Origin: Streptomyces sp. NBC_01775
GTDB taxonomy: Bacteria > Actinomycetota > Actinomycetes > Streptomycetales > Streptomycetaceae
NCBI RefSeq assembly: GCF_035917675.1
Contig: NZ_CP109104.1
Coordinates: forward strand, 4,154,001-4,218,000
Direction of reading: 5' to 3'
DNA length: 64,000 nucleotides
Positions 36,245-43,948 of the stretch are shown piece by piece. The translations under genes and the position numbers were made by a program. Below the pieces are notes generated by a model, which made no database searches, was not told the DNA's origin, and worked only from the letters and a program-made list of their open reading frames with translations. Positions within the stretch are counted from its first letter, which is position 1; each line of letters opens with the position of its first letter.

Positions 36245-37681
36245 ATGGACGCCACACGGGAACAGATGTCGAGCGGCTTCTTCACCGGCACGCGCGCCGG
36301 ACCGGCCGAACCCGCCGGACCAGCCGGACCAGCCCGAACGGCCGGACCCACCCAACGCAGCGGCCCCCTCGTCACCCTCGGCCCCTTCGTCAGTGACGGC
36401 CTCACCGGGCTGCGCCGCTGCCTCACGCTGTGGGGCCTCTCCTTCCGCGCGCTGTTGCTGTCCCTGTGGCTCGCGATGGCCTGCCCGGTGGTCGTCGGGG
36501 TCGGCTCCATACTGCTGCCCTGTCCGCTGCGTGCCGTACGGCGGCTGGCCGACCGCTACCGCGCGCTGGCGGCCCGATGGTCGGACATCGAGATCCCCAG
36601 CACGTACGAGGAGCCCCTCGACGGTGCGGAGTCCGGCGCGAAGAGCGGGAAGGCCGGCGCGGAGGCCGGGTACACCCCGCTCCGGGCCCGGATGATGATC
36701 AAGTCCTCGCAGGAGCGGCGGGACTGGCGCTGGGTGACCTGCGTCCCGCTGGTGAACGGGCCGCTCTCCTTCTTCCCCCTCTCACTGGTCGCCAGCGCCG
36801 TGCTGGGCGTCGGCCTGGCCTTCGGCGGCGTGCCGCTCTCCCGCGAGCTGGACGCCATCTGGTACCTGTTCGTCCCCGTCGACGGGCCTGTCACCGCCGC
36901 CCTGGCCGGGCTGCTCGGCCTCGCCCAGCTCCCGCTGGCGCTGTGGGCGGCACCGCGTGTGGTGCGCGCGCACGCCCAGCTGGACCGCAAGCTGCTCGCG
37001 CCCAACGAGAGCGCGCTGCTGGCCGACCGTATAGACCACCTCCAAACCACCCGCTCCGACGCCGTGGACAGCCAGATGGCGGAGATCCGCCGCATCGAGC
37101 GCGACCTGCACGACGGCGCCCAGGCCCGGCTCGTCGCGATGGGCATGACTCTGGACGCCGCCGAGCACCTCCTGGAAAGCAATACGGAGGCTGTCCGCAC
37201 GCTGCTCATCGAGGCGCGGCAATCCTCCGTCAAGGCCCTGGAAGAGCTGCGTGACCTGGTACGGGGCATTCACCCGCCAGTCCTGGCCGACCGGGGGCTG
37301 GGCGACGCCGTACGCTCCTTGGCCATGCTCAGCCCGCTGCGTACCGAGGTGCGCGTCGAGCTGCCAGGGCGGCCGGAGCCGCCGGTGGAGTCCGCCGCCT
37401 ACTTCGCCGTCTCGGAGGTGCTGGCCAACGCGGCCAAGCACTCGGGGGCCGAGCGGGCCTGGATCGAGGTACGGCACGAACACGGCATGCTGCGCGTCGA
37501 CATCACCGACGAGGGATGCGGCGGCGCCGAAGTGTCGCGGGGTACGGGGCTGCGCGGTATCGAGCGGCGACTGGCCACCTTCGACGGCGTACTGGCTGTG
37601 AACAGCCCCGCGGGGGGACCGACGATGGTGACGATGGAGCTGCCGTGCGAGTTGTCCTCGCGGAAGACCACTTCCTCCTGA
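36245..37681 (+). CDS. Two-component sensor histidine kinase (NarL/HPK7 class)
   Basis: A 478-residue membrane kinase. After a Pro/Ala-rich N-terminus with AGPAEPAGPAG repeats, four hydrophobic segments appear in two pairs (about 62-95 and 175-240). The HisKA_3 box RIERDLHDGAQARLVAMGMTL carries the phosphorylated His, and the HATPase part shows SEVLANAAKHSGA and DEGCGG, then GTGLRGIERR. GGGGGA precedes ATG 36245. Its end overlaps the response regulator start by 37 bp, so this is a cognate pair. The signal is unknown; the extracytoplasmic loops are short, so membrane state may be sensed. Confidence 0.92.
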   Translation: MDATREQMSSGFFTGTRAGPAEPAGPAGPARTAGPTQRSGPLVTLGPFVSDGLTGLRRCLTLWGLSFRALLLSLWLAMACPVVVGVGSILLPCPLRAVRRLADRYRALAARWSDIEIPSTYEEPLDGAESGAKSGKAGAEAGYTPLRARMMIKSSQERRDWRWVTCVPLVNGPLSFFPLSLVASAVLGVGLAFGGVPLSRELDAIWYLFVPVDGPVTAALAGLLGLAQLPLALWAAPRVVRAHAQLDRKLLAPNESALLADRIDHLQTTRSDAVDSQMAEIRRIERDLHDGAQARLVAMGMTLDAAEHLLESNTEAVRTLLIEARQSSVKALEELRDLVRGIHPPVLADRGLGDAVRSLAMLSPLRTEVRVELPGRPEPPVESAAYFAVSEVLANAAKHSGAERAWIEVRHEHGMLRVDITDEGCGGAEVSRGTGLRGIERRLATFDGVLAVNSPAGGPTMVTMELPCELSSRKTTSS

Positions 37682-38289
37682 GAGACGGCCTCACCCGCCT
37701 GCTGACCGCCTTCCGGCACGAGGTCGCCGCCGCCGTCGACAACGGGCCCGAGCTCCTGCGGGCGCTGACCGAGCTGCGTCCGGACGCCGCCGTGGTCGAC
37801 GTACGGCTGCCCCCGGACTTCAGCGACGAGGGCCTGCGCGCCGCCGTCGAGGCCCGCACCCGGGTCCCCGGGCTCCCGGTGCTGCTGCTGTCGCAGTACG
37901 TCGAGCCCCTTTACGCCCGCGAGTTGCTGGCCACCGGGCCCGAGGGCGTCGGCTATCTGCTCAAGGACCGGGTCTCCGACGGCGCCCGGTTCGTCGCCGA
38001 CATCGAACGGGTCGCGGAGGGCGGCACCGCGATGGACCCGGAGGTCATCACGAAGCTGCTGGTCAGCAAGGACCGGGACGAGCCGCTCGGCAGCCTCTCC
38101 GCGCGCGAGCGCGAGGTCCTGGAGTGGCTGGCGCAGGGCCGGTCCAACGCGGGCATCGCGGAGGGCCTGTTCATCAGCGAGAAGGCTGTCGCCAAGCACA
38201 TCGGCAACATCTTCACCAAGCTGGACCTGCCCGCCTCGGAGGCGGACAACCGCCGGGTACTGGCCGTCCTCGCCTACCTGGACCGCTGA
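37645..38289 (+). CDS. NarL/LuxR-family response regulator
   Basis: A 214-residue regulator starting at GTG 37645 inside the kinase gene (VRVVLAEDHFLLRDGL). The receiver has acidic pocket EDH, phospho-acceptor Asp in AAVVDVRLPPDFSDEG, and Lys in LLKDRV. The LuxR-type HTH is LSAREREVLEWLAQGRSNAGIAEGLFISEKAVAKHIGNIFTKL. GGAGC lies 5 nt upstream of the start. The overlap indicates translational coupling with the kinase. Confidence 0.93.
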   Translation: MRVVLAEDHFLLRDGLTRLLTAFRHEVAAAVDNGPELLRALTELRPDAAVVDVRLPPDFSDEGLRAAVEARTRVPGLPVLLLSQYVEPLYARELLATGPEGVGYLLKDRVSDGARFVADIERVAEGGTAMDPEVITKLLVSKDRDEPLGSLSAREREVLEWLAQGRSNAGIAEGLFISEKAVAKHIGNIFTKLDLPASEADNRRVLAVLAYLDR

Positions 38290-38341
38290 GCGGGGCGGGG
38301 CAGGGCGGGCCGGGCGGCGGGCGGGCGGGCGGGCGGGCGGC
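38290..38341. repeat. GGGC microsatellite
   Basis: Run of GGGC/GGGGC units, including six consecutive GGGC copies near 38322-38340, immediately after the response regulator stop. Confidence 0.8.
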
Positions 38342-38362
38342 GCCCTTGTCGTACCCGACTTG

Positions 38363-38368
38363 TAGGTT
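38363..38368 (+). promoter_or_regulatory. -10 box that decides the WYL gene start
   Basis: TAGGTT ends 7 nt before GTG 38376 but only 1 nt before ATG 38370, so a leaderless transcript would begin at the GTG. Confidence 0.45.
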
Positions 38369-38375
38369 GATGCGC

Positions 38376-39074
38376 GTGAACCGTACCGACCGCCTCTATG
38401 CCCTGGTCGAGGAGTTGCGGGCCGTCGCGCCCCGGCCACGGAGTGCGCGCTGGCTGGCCGGCCGCTTCGAGGTCAGCGTGCGGACGGTCGAACGGGACAT
38501 CAGCGCGTTGCAGCAGTCCGGGGTGCCGATCTACGCGGAGCCCGGCCGCACGGGCGGCTACTGCCTCGACAAGGCGCGCACACTGCCGCCGGTCAACCTG
38601 ACGCCGGACGAGGCCGTCGCGATGGCCGTGGCACTGCGGCGGCTGGAGGGCACGCCGTTCCGGTCGACCGCGGCCTCGGCACTGCGCAAGCTGGTCGCGG
38701 CGATGCAGGCCGACGACGCCGCCGCGGCGCACGATCTGGCCGGCCGCGTCCACCTGCTCGGCGACGAGGACACCACACCCCCGATGCCTCGCAAGGTGGC
38801 CGACGCGCTGTCCACCGGCCGCGTCCTGCGCATCGGCTACGGCGACCGCGAGGGCGCCACCACTACCCGCGAGATCGAACCCCTCGGCTACATCGGAAAG
38901 TCCACCCACTGGTATCTGATGGCCTGGTGCCGACGGCGCGACGCCCTGCGCGCCTTCCGGACCGACCGGATCACCTCGGTCTCGGTCACCTCCGAGGTGC
39001 CCCCGCAGCGCGCGCTGCGCCGCGAGGATCTCGACATCCCGTACGGCCTCGTCCAGCAGCTCACCTTGAGCTGA
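38376..39074 (+). CDS. HTH/WYL-domain transcriptional regulator
   Basis: A 232-residue regulator (234 from ATG 38370). Residues 1-60 are an HTH_11 domain (RSARWLAGRFEVSVRTVERDISALQQSGVPIYAEPGRTGGY); the C-terminal half is a WYL domain with IEPLGYIGKSTHWYLMAWCRRRDALRAFRTDRI. WYL domains bind ligands, often nucleic-acid or small-molecule effectors. It converges on a VOC-domain gene, a pairing frequent in Streptomyces where the regulator controls a detoxification protein. The start choice follows the -10 box. Confidence 0.88.
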   Translation: MNRTDRLYALVEELRAVAPRPRSARWLAGRFEVSVRTVERDISALQQSGVPIYAEPGRTGGYCLDKARTLPPVNLTPDEAVAMAVALRRLEGTPFRSTAASALRKLVAAMQADDAAAAHDLAGRVHLLGDEDTTPPMPRKVADALSTGRVLRIGYGDREGATTTREIEPLGYIGKSTHWYLMAWCRRRDALRAFRTDRITSVSVTSEVPPQRALRREDLDIPYGLVQQLTLS

Positions 39075-39205
39075 CAGCCGGCCCGCGGCTGTCCGGGCCC
39101 GTGACCGGCCGGGCGACCGGACCTCCCCCGACCCGCACACCCGGCAGTCCGCCGAATCCGCCGATCCGCCGGCCCGACGACCCGCCGTTCAGCGGCAGGT
39201 CGGGC

Positions 39206-39589
39206 TCAGGGCTGGACGGACGGCGGGGTGAACACGGCGAAGTGGTTGCCGGCCGGGTCGAGCAGGTGGGCGAACTTCACCCCGACCGGGTTGACCTCCG
39301 GCGCACGCTGGACCGCACCCCCCGCTGCCTCGGCCCGTCGGCAGGCGGCCTCGACGTCCTCGACCAGCACCGTGAACACCGCGTAATTGGGCATCTTCCC
39401 CTTCGTCGCGAAGAGGCCGCCGCGCAGTCCCTCCGGGTCACCGGTGGTGAAGATCTGGTAGGCCTGGTCCGTGCTCTTGGTGTCGTCGTGCGCCACCGTC
39501 CAGCCGAACATGTCCCCGTAGAACCGCTCCGCGCCCTCCGGGTCGTCGGTCCCGATCTCGAACCACGCGATGCCGTTGATTCCAGGCAT
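39206..39589 (-). CDS. VOC (glyoxalase/bleomycin resistance) family protein
   Basis: A 127-residue protein with two beta-alpha-beta-beta-beta modules. ITW-like start INGIAWFEIGTDDPEGAERFYGDMFGW, middle VEDVEAACRRAEAAGGAV and end FAHLLDPAGNHFAVFTPP are typical of the superfamily. Metal-ligand positions cannot all be assigned. GAGAGGGACGAC precedes ATG 39589. It may bind or modify a small electrophile or antibiotic; the convergent WYL regulator could control it. Confidence 0.87.
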   Translation of the reverse strand: MPGINGIAWFEIGTDDPEGAERFYGDMFGWTVAHDDTKSTDQAYQIFTTGDPEGLRGGLFATKGKMPNYAVFTVLVEDVEAACRRAEAAGGAVQRAPEVNPVGVKFAHLLDPAGNHFAVFTPPSVQP

Positions 39590-39604
39590 GTCGTCCCTCT
39601 CGTC

Positions 39605-39630
39605 CAGCGTTCAGCGTTCAGCGTTCAGCG
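39605..39630. repeat. Heptamer tandem repeat
   Basis: CAGCGTT repeated 3.7 times just upstream of the VOC gene start. Confidence 0.75.
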
Positions 39631-39777
39631 CCGGGCGTTTCCCGGCCGGACCCCACTCTCGGAGCCGTCGGCGACAACCCTGTGTTGGTGTTTACGAGAT
39701 CGTTCGGCCGGCCTCGTACGACCTCGTAGCAGCGCCGGAAACCTGACGCGGACGAACGGCGCCGACGAGCGGCGGAG

Positions 39778-41034
39778 ATGACAGGCGCACGGCACGGGGT
39801 GAAGCCTGTCCGCGTGAAGGAATCGTCTCCGCGCGACCAGCAGCACCCCGACCGCGACGCCCAGCCGCCAGCCGGCCCCGTACAGCTCGTACGGAGCGGC
39901 TCCGCCGCGCGCGCCGGCTATCTCGTCACCGGATACGCCGAAGCGCGGCAGGCCCTCGGTGATCCACGGCTGTCGAAGGACACCGCCGCCTTCTTCGCCG
40001 ACAAGAACTCCACCCGCCGGCTGCATCCCGCCGTGACGCGGAACATGCTGGCCGTCGACCCTCCGCAGCACACCCGGCTGCGCAAGCTGGTCACCAAGGC
40101 GTTCACCACGGGCGCCGTCGCCGCGCTGCGCCCCTTCATCGAGCAGGTGACAGATGCCCTGCTGGACCGGTGGCCCACGGCGGGGCAGGTCGATGTCGTC
40201 GCCGAGCTGGCCATGCCTCTTCCGGTCACCGTGATCTGCGAGCTGCTCGGCGTGCCGGCGGCCGACCGGGCGGACGTCCGGCGCTGGTCCGCCGACATGT
40301 TCGCGGCGGGGCAGCCCGAGCGGATCGACGCGGCCTCGCACGCGATGGCCGCGTTCATGACGGACCTCATCGCCGCCAAGCGGGACCGGCCGGGCAACGC
40401 GCTGCTGGATCAGCTCATCGCATCCCGCGACGGCGAGGACCGGCTGAGCGAGGACGAGTTGGTCGCGCTGGCCGTGCTCCTGCTCGTCGCCGGGCACGAG
40501 ACCACCACCAACTTCATCGGCAACGCGCTCCTCGCCCTCCTGCGACCACCCTCCGACCGGCCCTCGGAACAGTTCTCATCTCGGCCCTCCGAGCGGCTCT
40601 CGGATCTGGAACGGCTGTGCCGCGAACCCGACACCCTCGTGCCGCGCGCACTGGACGAACTACTGCGTCACGGCTCCCCCGTGAGCACGGCGACCTTCCG
40701 GTACACGAAAGAGGCCATCACGCTCGGCGGCACCGAGATTCCCGCCGGCGCTCCGGTGCTGGTGGGGATCGGCGCCGCCAACCGCGACCCCGGCCGCTTC
40801 CCCGAACCCGACCAGCTCGACCTCGGACGGGAGGACGCCACCGGGCACCTCAGCTTCGGCCACGGCATCCACCGGTGCGTCGGCGCCCCGCTGGCCAGAG
40901 CGGAGGCGGAAATCGCCCTCCGGAAGGTTCTGACCCGCTTCCCGGGTCTCCGGCTCGCCGTACCCCCCGAGCAACTGGTCCGGCGTCCCACCCGCCTGGT
41001 ACACGGGCTGACGACACTCCCCGTCCTCACCTAG
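39778..41034 (+). CDS. Cytochrome P450
   Basis: A soluble bacterial P450 of 418 residues. The I-helix oxygen motif AGHETT, ExxR helix (ELLRHG), and heme loop FGHGIHRCVG with the Cys thiolate are intact. The closest impression is the CYP105/107 group, which hydroxylates drugs and secondary metabolites. An insertion DRPSEQFSSRPSERLSD after the I-helix contains a PSE/R repeat not usual in the family, and the first about 25 residues are poorly conserved. The start is uncertain (no clear ribosome binding site at ATG 39778). No ferredoxin gene is adjacent, so the redox partner must come from elsewhere. Confidence 0.88.
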   Translation: MTGARHGVKPVRVKESSPRDQQHPDRDAQPPAGPVQLVRSGSAARAGYLVTGYAEARQALGDPRLSKDTAAFFADKNSTRRLHPAVTRNMLAVDPPQHTRLRKLVTKAFTTGAVAALRPFIEQVTDALLDRWPTAGQVDVVAELAMPLPVTVICELLGVPAADRADVRRWSADMFAAGQPERIDAASHAMAAFMTDLIAAKRDRPGNALLDQLIASRDGEDRLSEDELVALAVLLLVAGHETTTNFIGNALLALLRPPSDRPSEQFSSRPSERLSDLERLCREPDTLVPRALDELLRHGSPVSTATFRYTKEAITLGGTEIPAGAPVLVGIGAANRDPGRFPEPDQLDLGREDATGHLSFGHGIHRCVGAPLARAEAEIALRKVLTRFPGLRLAVPPEQLVRRPTRLVHGLTTLPVLT

Positions 41035-41521
41035 GGGGAGCCGCCCGCCACGGCACGGCGCAGCACCGGGCCGGGCAGATCACCGGGCAGATCACCGGGC
41101 ACGGCACCTCACCCGGTACGGCGCAGCACCGGGCATGGAACACCCCCCGCAGCGTCTCCGCGAACGCCCCTGCGCCCGCCCCCGCGCGGGTCGTAGGTGA
41201 CAACGATCCGCGCGGGGGCGGGTACGACCCGATCGCCGCCATGGCTCCATGTCACCTTGCCGCAGGGGAAACAGCCCGGAGAGAACAAAGGGCCCGAATC
41301 TCGAAGCACGTCATATCCGGCGCCCTCACGTTGTGCTTTCCGCGATTACGGCGACGTCTGACCCAGGTGTTCCGATGATGCTCAGTTTGTGACGGGCATT
41401 CAGCAGAGGGCGTGCGTTCCGGTAACAGCCCTTCATCCGCGCCGACCCATATATGCATGACGCAATTAGCCCTTATCGCAGCACTTTTCATGGTTGCCGT
41501 GCAGCCATGGTTCGGCTGACT

Positions 41522-41565
41522 CGCTTGACCTGTTTGACCTGCTTGACCCGCTTGACCCACTGACC
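41522..41565. repeat. 9-bp tandem array
   Basis: Consecutive units CGCTTGACC, TGTTTGACC, TGCTTGACC, CGCTTGACC and a partial fifth. Because 9 is a multiple of 3 it is open in several frames, but no domain is present. Confidence 0.75.
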
Positions 41566-41610
41566 CGCCGCGGATCCGGCGGGACGGCCGCTGCGAGGCT
41601 CGGCGCATTC

Positions 41611-41654
41611 ATGGGGCGGGGGCGGACCATTTCGATGGTCCGCCCCCGCCCCAT
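41611..41654. terminator. 20-bp perfect hairpin with TTCG loop
   Basis: Arms 41611-41630 and 41635-41654 are exact complements and the loop is TTCG. It lies 35 bp past the stop of the minus-strand regulator gene, and a partial second copy of the right arm follows at 41661-41672. Most likely a strong terminator. Confidence 0.65.
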
Positions 41655-41688
41655 TTGCGTGGTCCGCCCCCGGCGACGGGGAACCGCA

Positions 41689-42036
41689 TCACGCGTCGCG
41701 CCTCTCCGCGGCCCGTTGTGACTCTTCGACAACCCGGCCGGCCCGTTGTGACTCTTCGACGACCCGGCGCATCGCCGCCATGTGCCCTTCGAGCGCGTCC
41801 CGTCCGGCTTGGTTGAGGCTGATCCACGTACGGGGGCGCTTGCCCACGTACCCCTTCTCCACCTCGACGTAGCCTCGCGCCTCCAGCGTGCTGACCTGCT
41901 TGGACAGCGCGGAGGGTGAGACCCCCGCCGATTCCCGCACCCACCGGAACTCGGCCCACTCAACGCCCGCGAGCAGCGCCACGATCGACAGTCGCGTCGG
42001 GTCGAGCAGGGCGGTGTCGAAGTCAGCGGGATCCAT
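41689..42036 (-). CDS. Winged-helix transcriptional regulator (HTH_34/MarR-like)
   Basis: A 115-residue regulator. PTRLSIVALLAGVEWAEFRWVRESAGVSPSALSKQVSTLEARGYVEVEKGYVGKRPRTWISLNQAGRDAL is a winged-helix DNA-binding fold. The C-terminus contains a 10-residue tandem duplication (RVVEESQRAG twice) from a 30-bp DNA repeat at 41711-41770. Start ATG 42036 overlaps the membrane-protein gene by 14 bp (GTG 42045 is possible), so both are in one operon. It is the obvious candidate to bind the AGGAAACTAGTTTCCT palindrome upstream of that operon. Confidence 0.85.
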   Translation of the reverse strand: MDPADFDTALLDPTRLSIVALLAGVEWAEFRWVRESAGVSPSALSKQVSTLEARGYVEVEKGYVGKRPRTWISLNQAGRDALEGHMAAMRRVVEESQRAGRVVEESQRAAERRDA

Positions 42037-42544
42037 GGAGCACACCGCTGTCGTCGGGCCGGCGACGCGTGGCCAGGGAGTTGAGGCCCTTCTGCAAGGT
42101 GGGCCCGAATGCGATCAAGCCGCCGCAGAGTACGGCGCCCAGAACCGTCCCCGCGTACGGGAACAGCAGCTTGCCCCCGTACAGCGCGGCGATGAAGCCG
42201 AGCACCATGACGACGGCGATCGCCAGCCGGGCGAAGTACGCGAACCGGCGGGAGATTTCGCTCTTCCGCGGCCGGGCGGGCCGCCCCAGAAGGTCGGAGC
42301 CACGGCGGGTCCGCAACAGCACCATGTACACCATGAGGAGCGCGAAGACGGACCACGACATCCAGGGCCGCACCTTCTCCCCGAAGAAGTCGGGCGCCGC
42401 GAGCTGCGCGAAGAGGGCGATGGCGAACACCACGCCGACCCAACGGGACTCCTGCGTCGATTCCCGTACCGCCTGATCTCGGCGCTGATCGACGTCACGG
42501 AGCGCTCGGGCGGCCTCGTCGGCATGAGGCAGACGGTCGGACAT
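42023..42544 (-). CDS. Small integral membrane protein in operon with winged-helix regulator
   Basis: A 173-residue protein not assigned to a named family. Four hydrophobic segments are seen (about 35-55, 60-80, 103-123, 127-150), with a charged N-terminus (MSDRLPHADEAARALRDVDQRRDQAVREST) and a basic loop (RTRRGSDLLGRPARPRKSE). ATG 42544 has GGAGGT 4 nt upstream. Pairs of this kind, DUF-type membrane protein plus winged-helix repressor, are widespread in actinobacteria, sometimes linked to drug tolerance. Confidence 0.8.
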   Translation of the reverse strand: MSDRLPHADEAARALRDVDQRRDQAVRESTQESRWVGVVFAIALFAQLAAPDFFGEKVRPWMSWSVFALLMVYMVLLRTRRGSDLLGRPARPRKSEISRRFAYFARLAIAVVMVLGFIAALYGGKLLFPYAGTVLGAVLCGGLIAFGPTLQKGLNSLATRRRPDDSGVLHGSR

Positions 42545-42577
42545 GGGTACCTCCACGAGATTGCTCCATCAGACCTT

Positions 42578-42603
42578 GTTTCCTTAGAGGAAACTAGTTT
42601 CCT
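42578..42603. promoter_or_regulatory. Operator palindrome AGGAAACTAGTTTCCT with third half-site
   Basis: A perfect 16-bp palindrome (42588-42603) is preceded by a further GTTTCCT half-site (42578-42584), giving overlapping dyads. It lies 44 bp upstream of the membrane-protein start and is the likely target of the winged-helix regulator. Confidence 0.65.
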
Positions 42604-42781
42604 GTGCGGGCCTAGTCAACCGGAAGACAGTTATGTCGCGGTCAGGGTGAGCATCTCCCGGCCTCCGGAAGCGACCGGCCGGACGCCGCGCCGGAATCGG
42701 GGCGGCGCGAGAGCGGACAGGGGCGGGACTGGACAGGATCAGGGCAGGAGCCAGGATCAGGGGCAGGAGCTGCCATCCAGG

Positions 42782-43948
42782 TCAGGCGTCTATCACCAGG
42801 TTCTCCAAGGGCGTTGAGCAACACAGAAGGATCTTGTTCTGCGCCGTGTCACGGGGGCGGATCCCCCCGTTGTGCCGCATGTCGACCGACCCCGCTTCGA
42901 GGGTCGTCATGCAGGAGCCGCACAAGCCTTCGCCGCATGAGGAGGGAAGCGTGATTCCCGCCCGCGCTGCGGCCTCCAGTACGGGAGTACCGGCGTCGCA
43001 TTCGATGGTCGTCCCGCTGCGGGAAAGCTCCACAGCGAACTTCGCGGCCCTGTCGGGCTCGTCCGCTGTGCGCAGGGAAGCGCTGTCCGACACCCCGGCC
43101 TCGAAGCTCTCCTGGTGATAGCGGTCCACCGGGAACCCCGCTCCGAAGAGCATCTGCCGGACCGCGCGCATGTAGCCGGGAGGTCCGCAGGTGAACACTT
43201 CGCGTTCGGGGAAGTCGGGGGCGATCTGCCGCAGCATGCCGAGGGTGAGACGACCACGGTGGCCGTGCCACCCCGGTGCCTGCCCGTCGTCCTCGCCGAC
43301 CTGAACGACGTCCTCACGGGCCTGGAGGACGTCCTCGCCGACCTGAACGACGTCCTCACAGACGTGGACGACGCGGATGGCCGGCATGGTCCCGGCGATC
43401 AGCTCCAGTTCCTGACGGAAGGGGATGTCGTCGGGGGTACGCGCACTGTGCAGGAAGACGACGTCCGCCGGGGAGGCGAGGTCGTAGAGCGTTCTGGTCA
43501 TCGACATCAGGGGGGTGATCCCGCTGCCGCCGGAGAGGAAGAGGTATGCGGGCGCCGGATGCCGGGCCATGGAGAACTGGCCGAGCGGCCCCCGGGCGCG
43601 CACGGTGTCGCCTGGAGTCAAGTGATCGTGCAGCCAGTTCGAGACCTGTCCCCCGGGGACCCGTTTCACGGTGATCGCGGCGACGTTCGGACGCGACGGC
43701 GGGGAGGAGATCGTGTAGCAGCGATCGACCTCCTGGCCGTCGATCTCGAAGGTGAACACGAGGTACTGGCCCGGGTCGTGCCGGAAGAGACGGGGCTCGG
43801 TCGGCTCGAAGACGAACGTCTTCATCTCGCTGGTGACGTACTGAACGTGTTTGCAGACCAGCAGTTGGTCCCCCGAACCGTCCTCTTCACGAGACCTGGC
43901 CAGTGGCTCCAAGGACTCCGCGCCGGGGAGGGTGAGCGTGTTGTTCAT
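42782..43948 (-). CDS. Ferredoxin-NAD(P)H reductase component of Rieske oxygenase (GbcB/Stc-type)
   Basis: A 388-residue flavin iron-sulfur reductase. An FAD-binding domain (RCYTISSPP motif), an NAD(P) domain (SGGSGITPLMSM, FTCGPPGYM) and a C-terminal plant-type 2Fe-2S ferredoxin (CGEGLCGSC and a later CC) occur in that order. It passes electrons to the Rieske oxygenase encoded just upstream, whose stop it overlaps (ATGA). A 42-bp tandem duplication at 43289-43359 inserts 14 repeated residues (EDVVQVGEDVLQAR-like) between the NAD-binding halves. GGGAGG precedes ATG 43948. Confidence 0.9.
   Translation of the reverse strand: MNNTLTLPGAESLEPLARSREEDGSGDQLLVCKHVQYVTSEMKTFVFEPTEPRLFRHDPGQYLVFTFEIDGQEVDRCYTISSPPSRPNVAAITVKRVPGGQVSNWLHDHLTPGDTVRARGPLGQFSMARHPAPAYLFLSGGSGITPLMSMTRTLYDLASPADVVFLHSARTPDDIPFRQELELIAGTMPAIRVVHVCEDVVQVGEDVLQAREDVVQVGEDDGQAPGWHGHRGRLTLGMLRQIAPDFPEREVFTCGPPGYMRAVRQMLFGAGFPVDRYHQESFEAGVSDSASLRTADEPDRAAKFAVELSRSGTTIECDAGTPVLEAAARAGITLPSSCGEGLCGSCMTTLEAGSVDMRHNGGIRPRDTAQNKILLCCSTPLENLVIDA

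Larger units (their letters stand above)
41035..41688. other. Gene-free region rich in repeats
   Basis: 654 bases without a supported gene. It holds two copies of ACGGCGCAGCACCGGG (41055-41070 and 41118-41133), two copies of GGGCAGATCACC, the 9-bp tandem array at 41522 and the long hairpin at 41611. Reading frames across it are short or repeat-driven. Confidence 0.5.
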
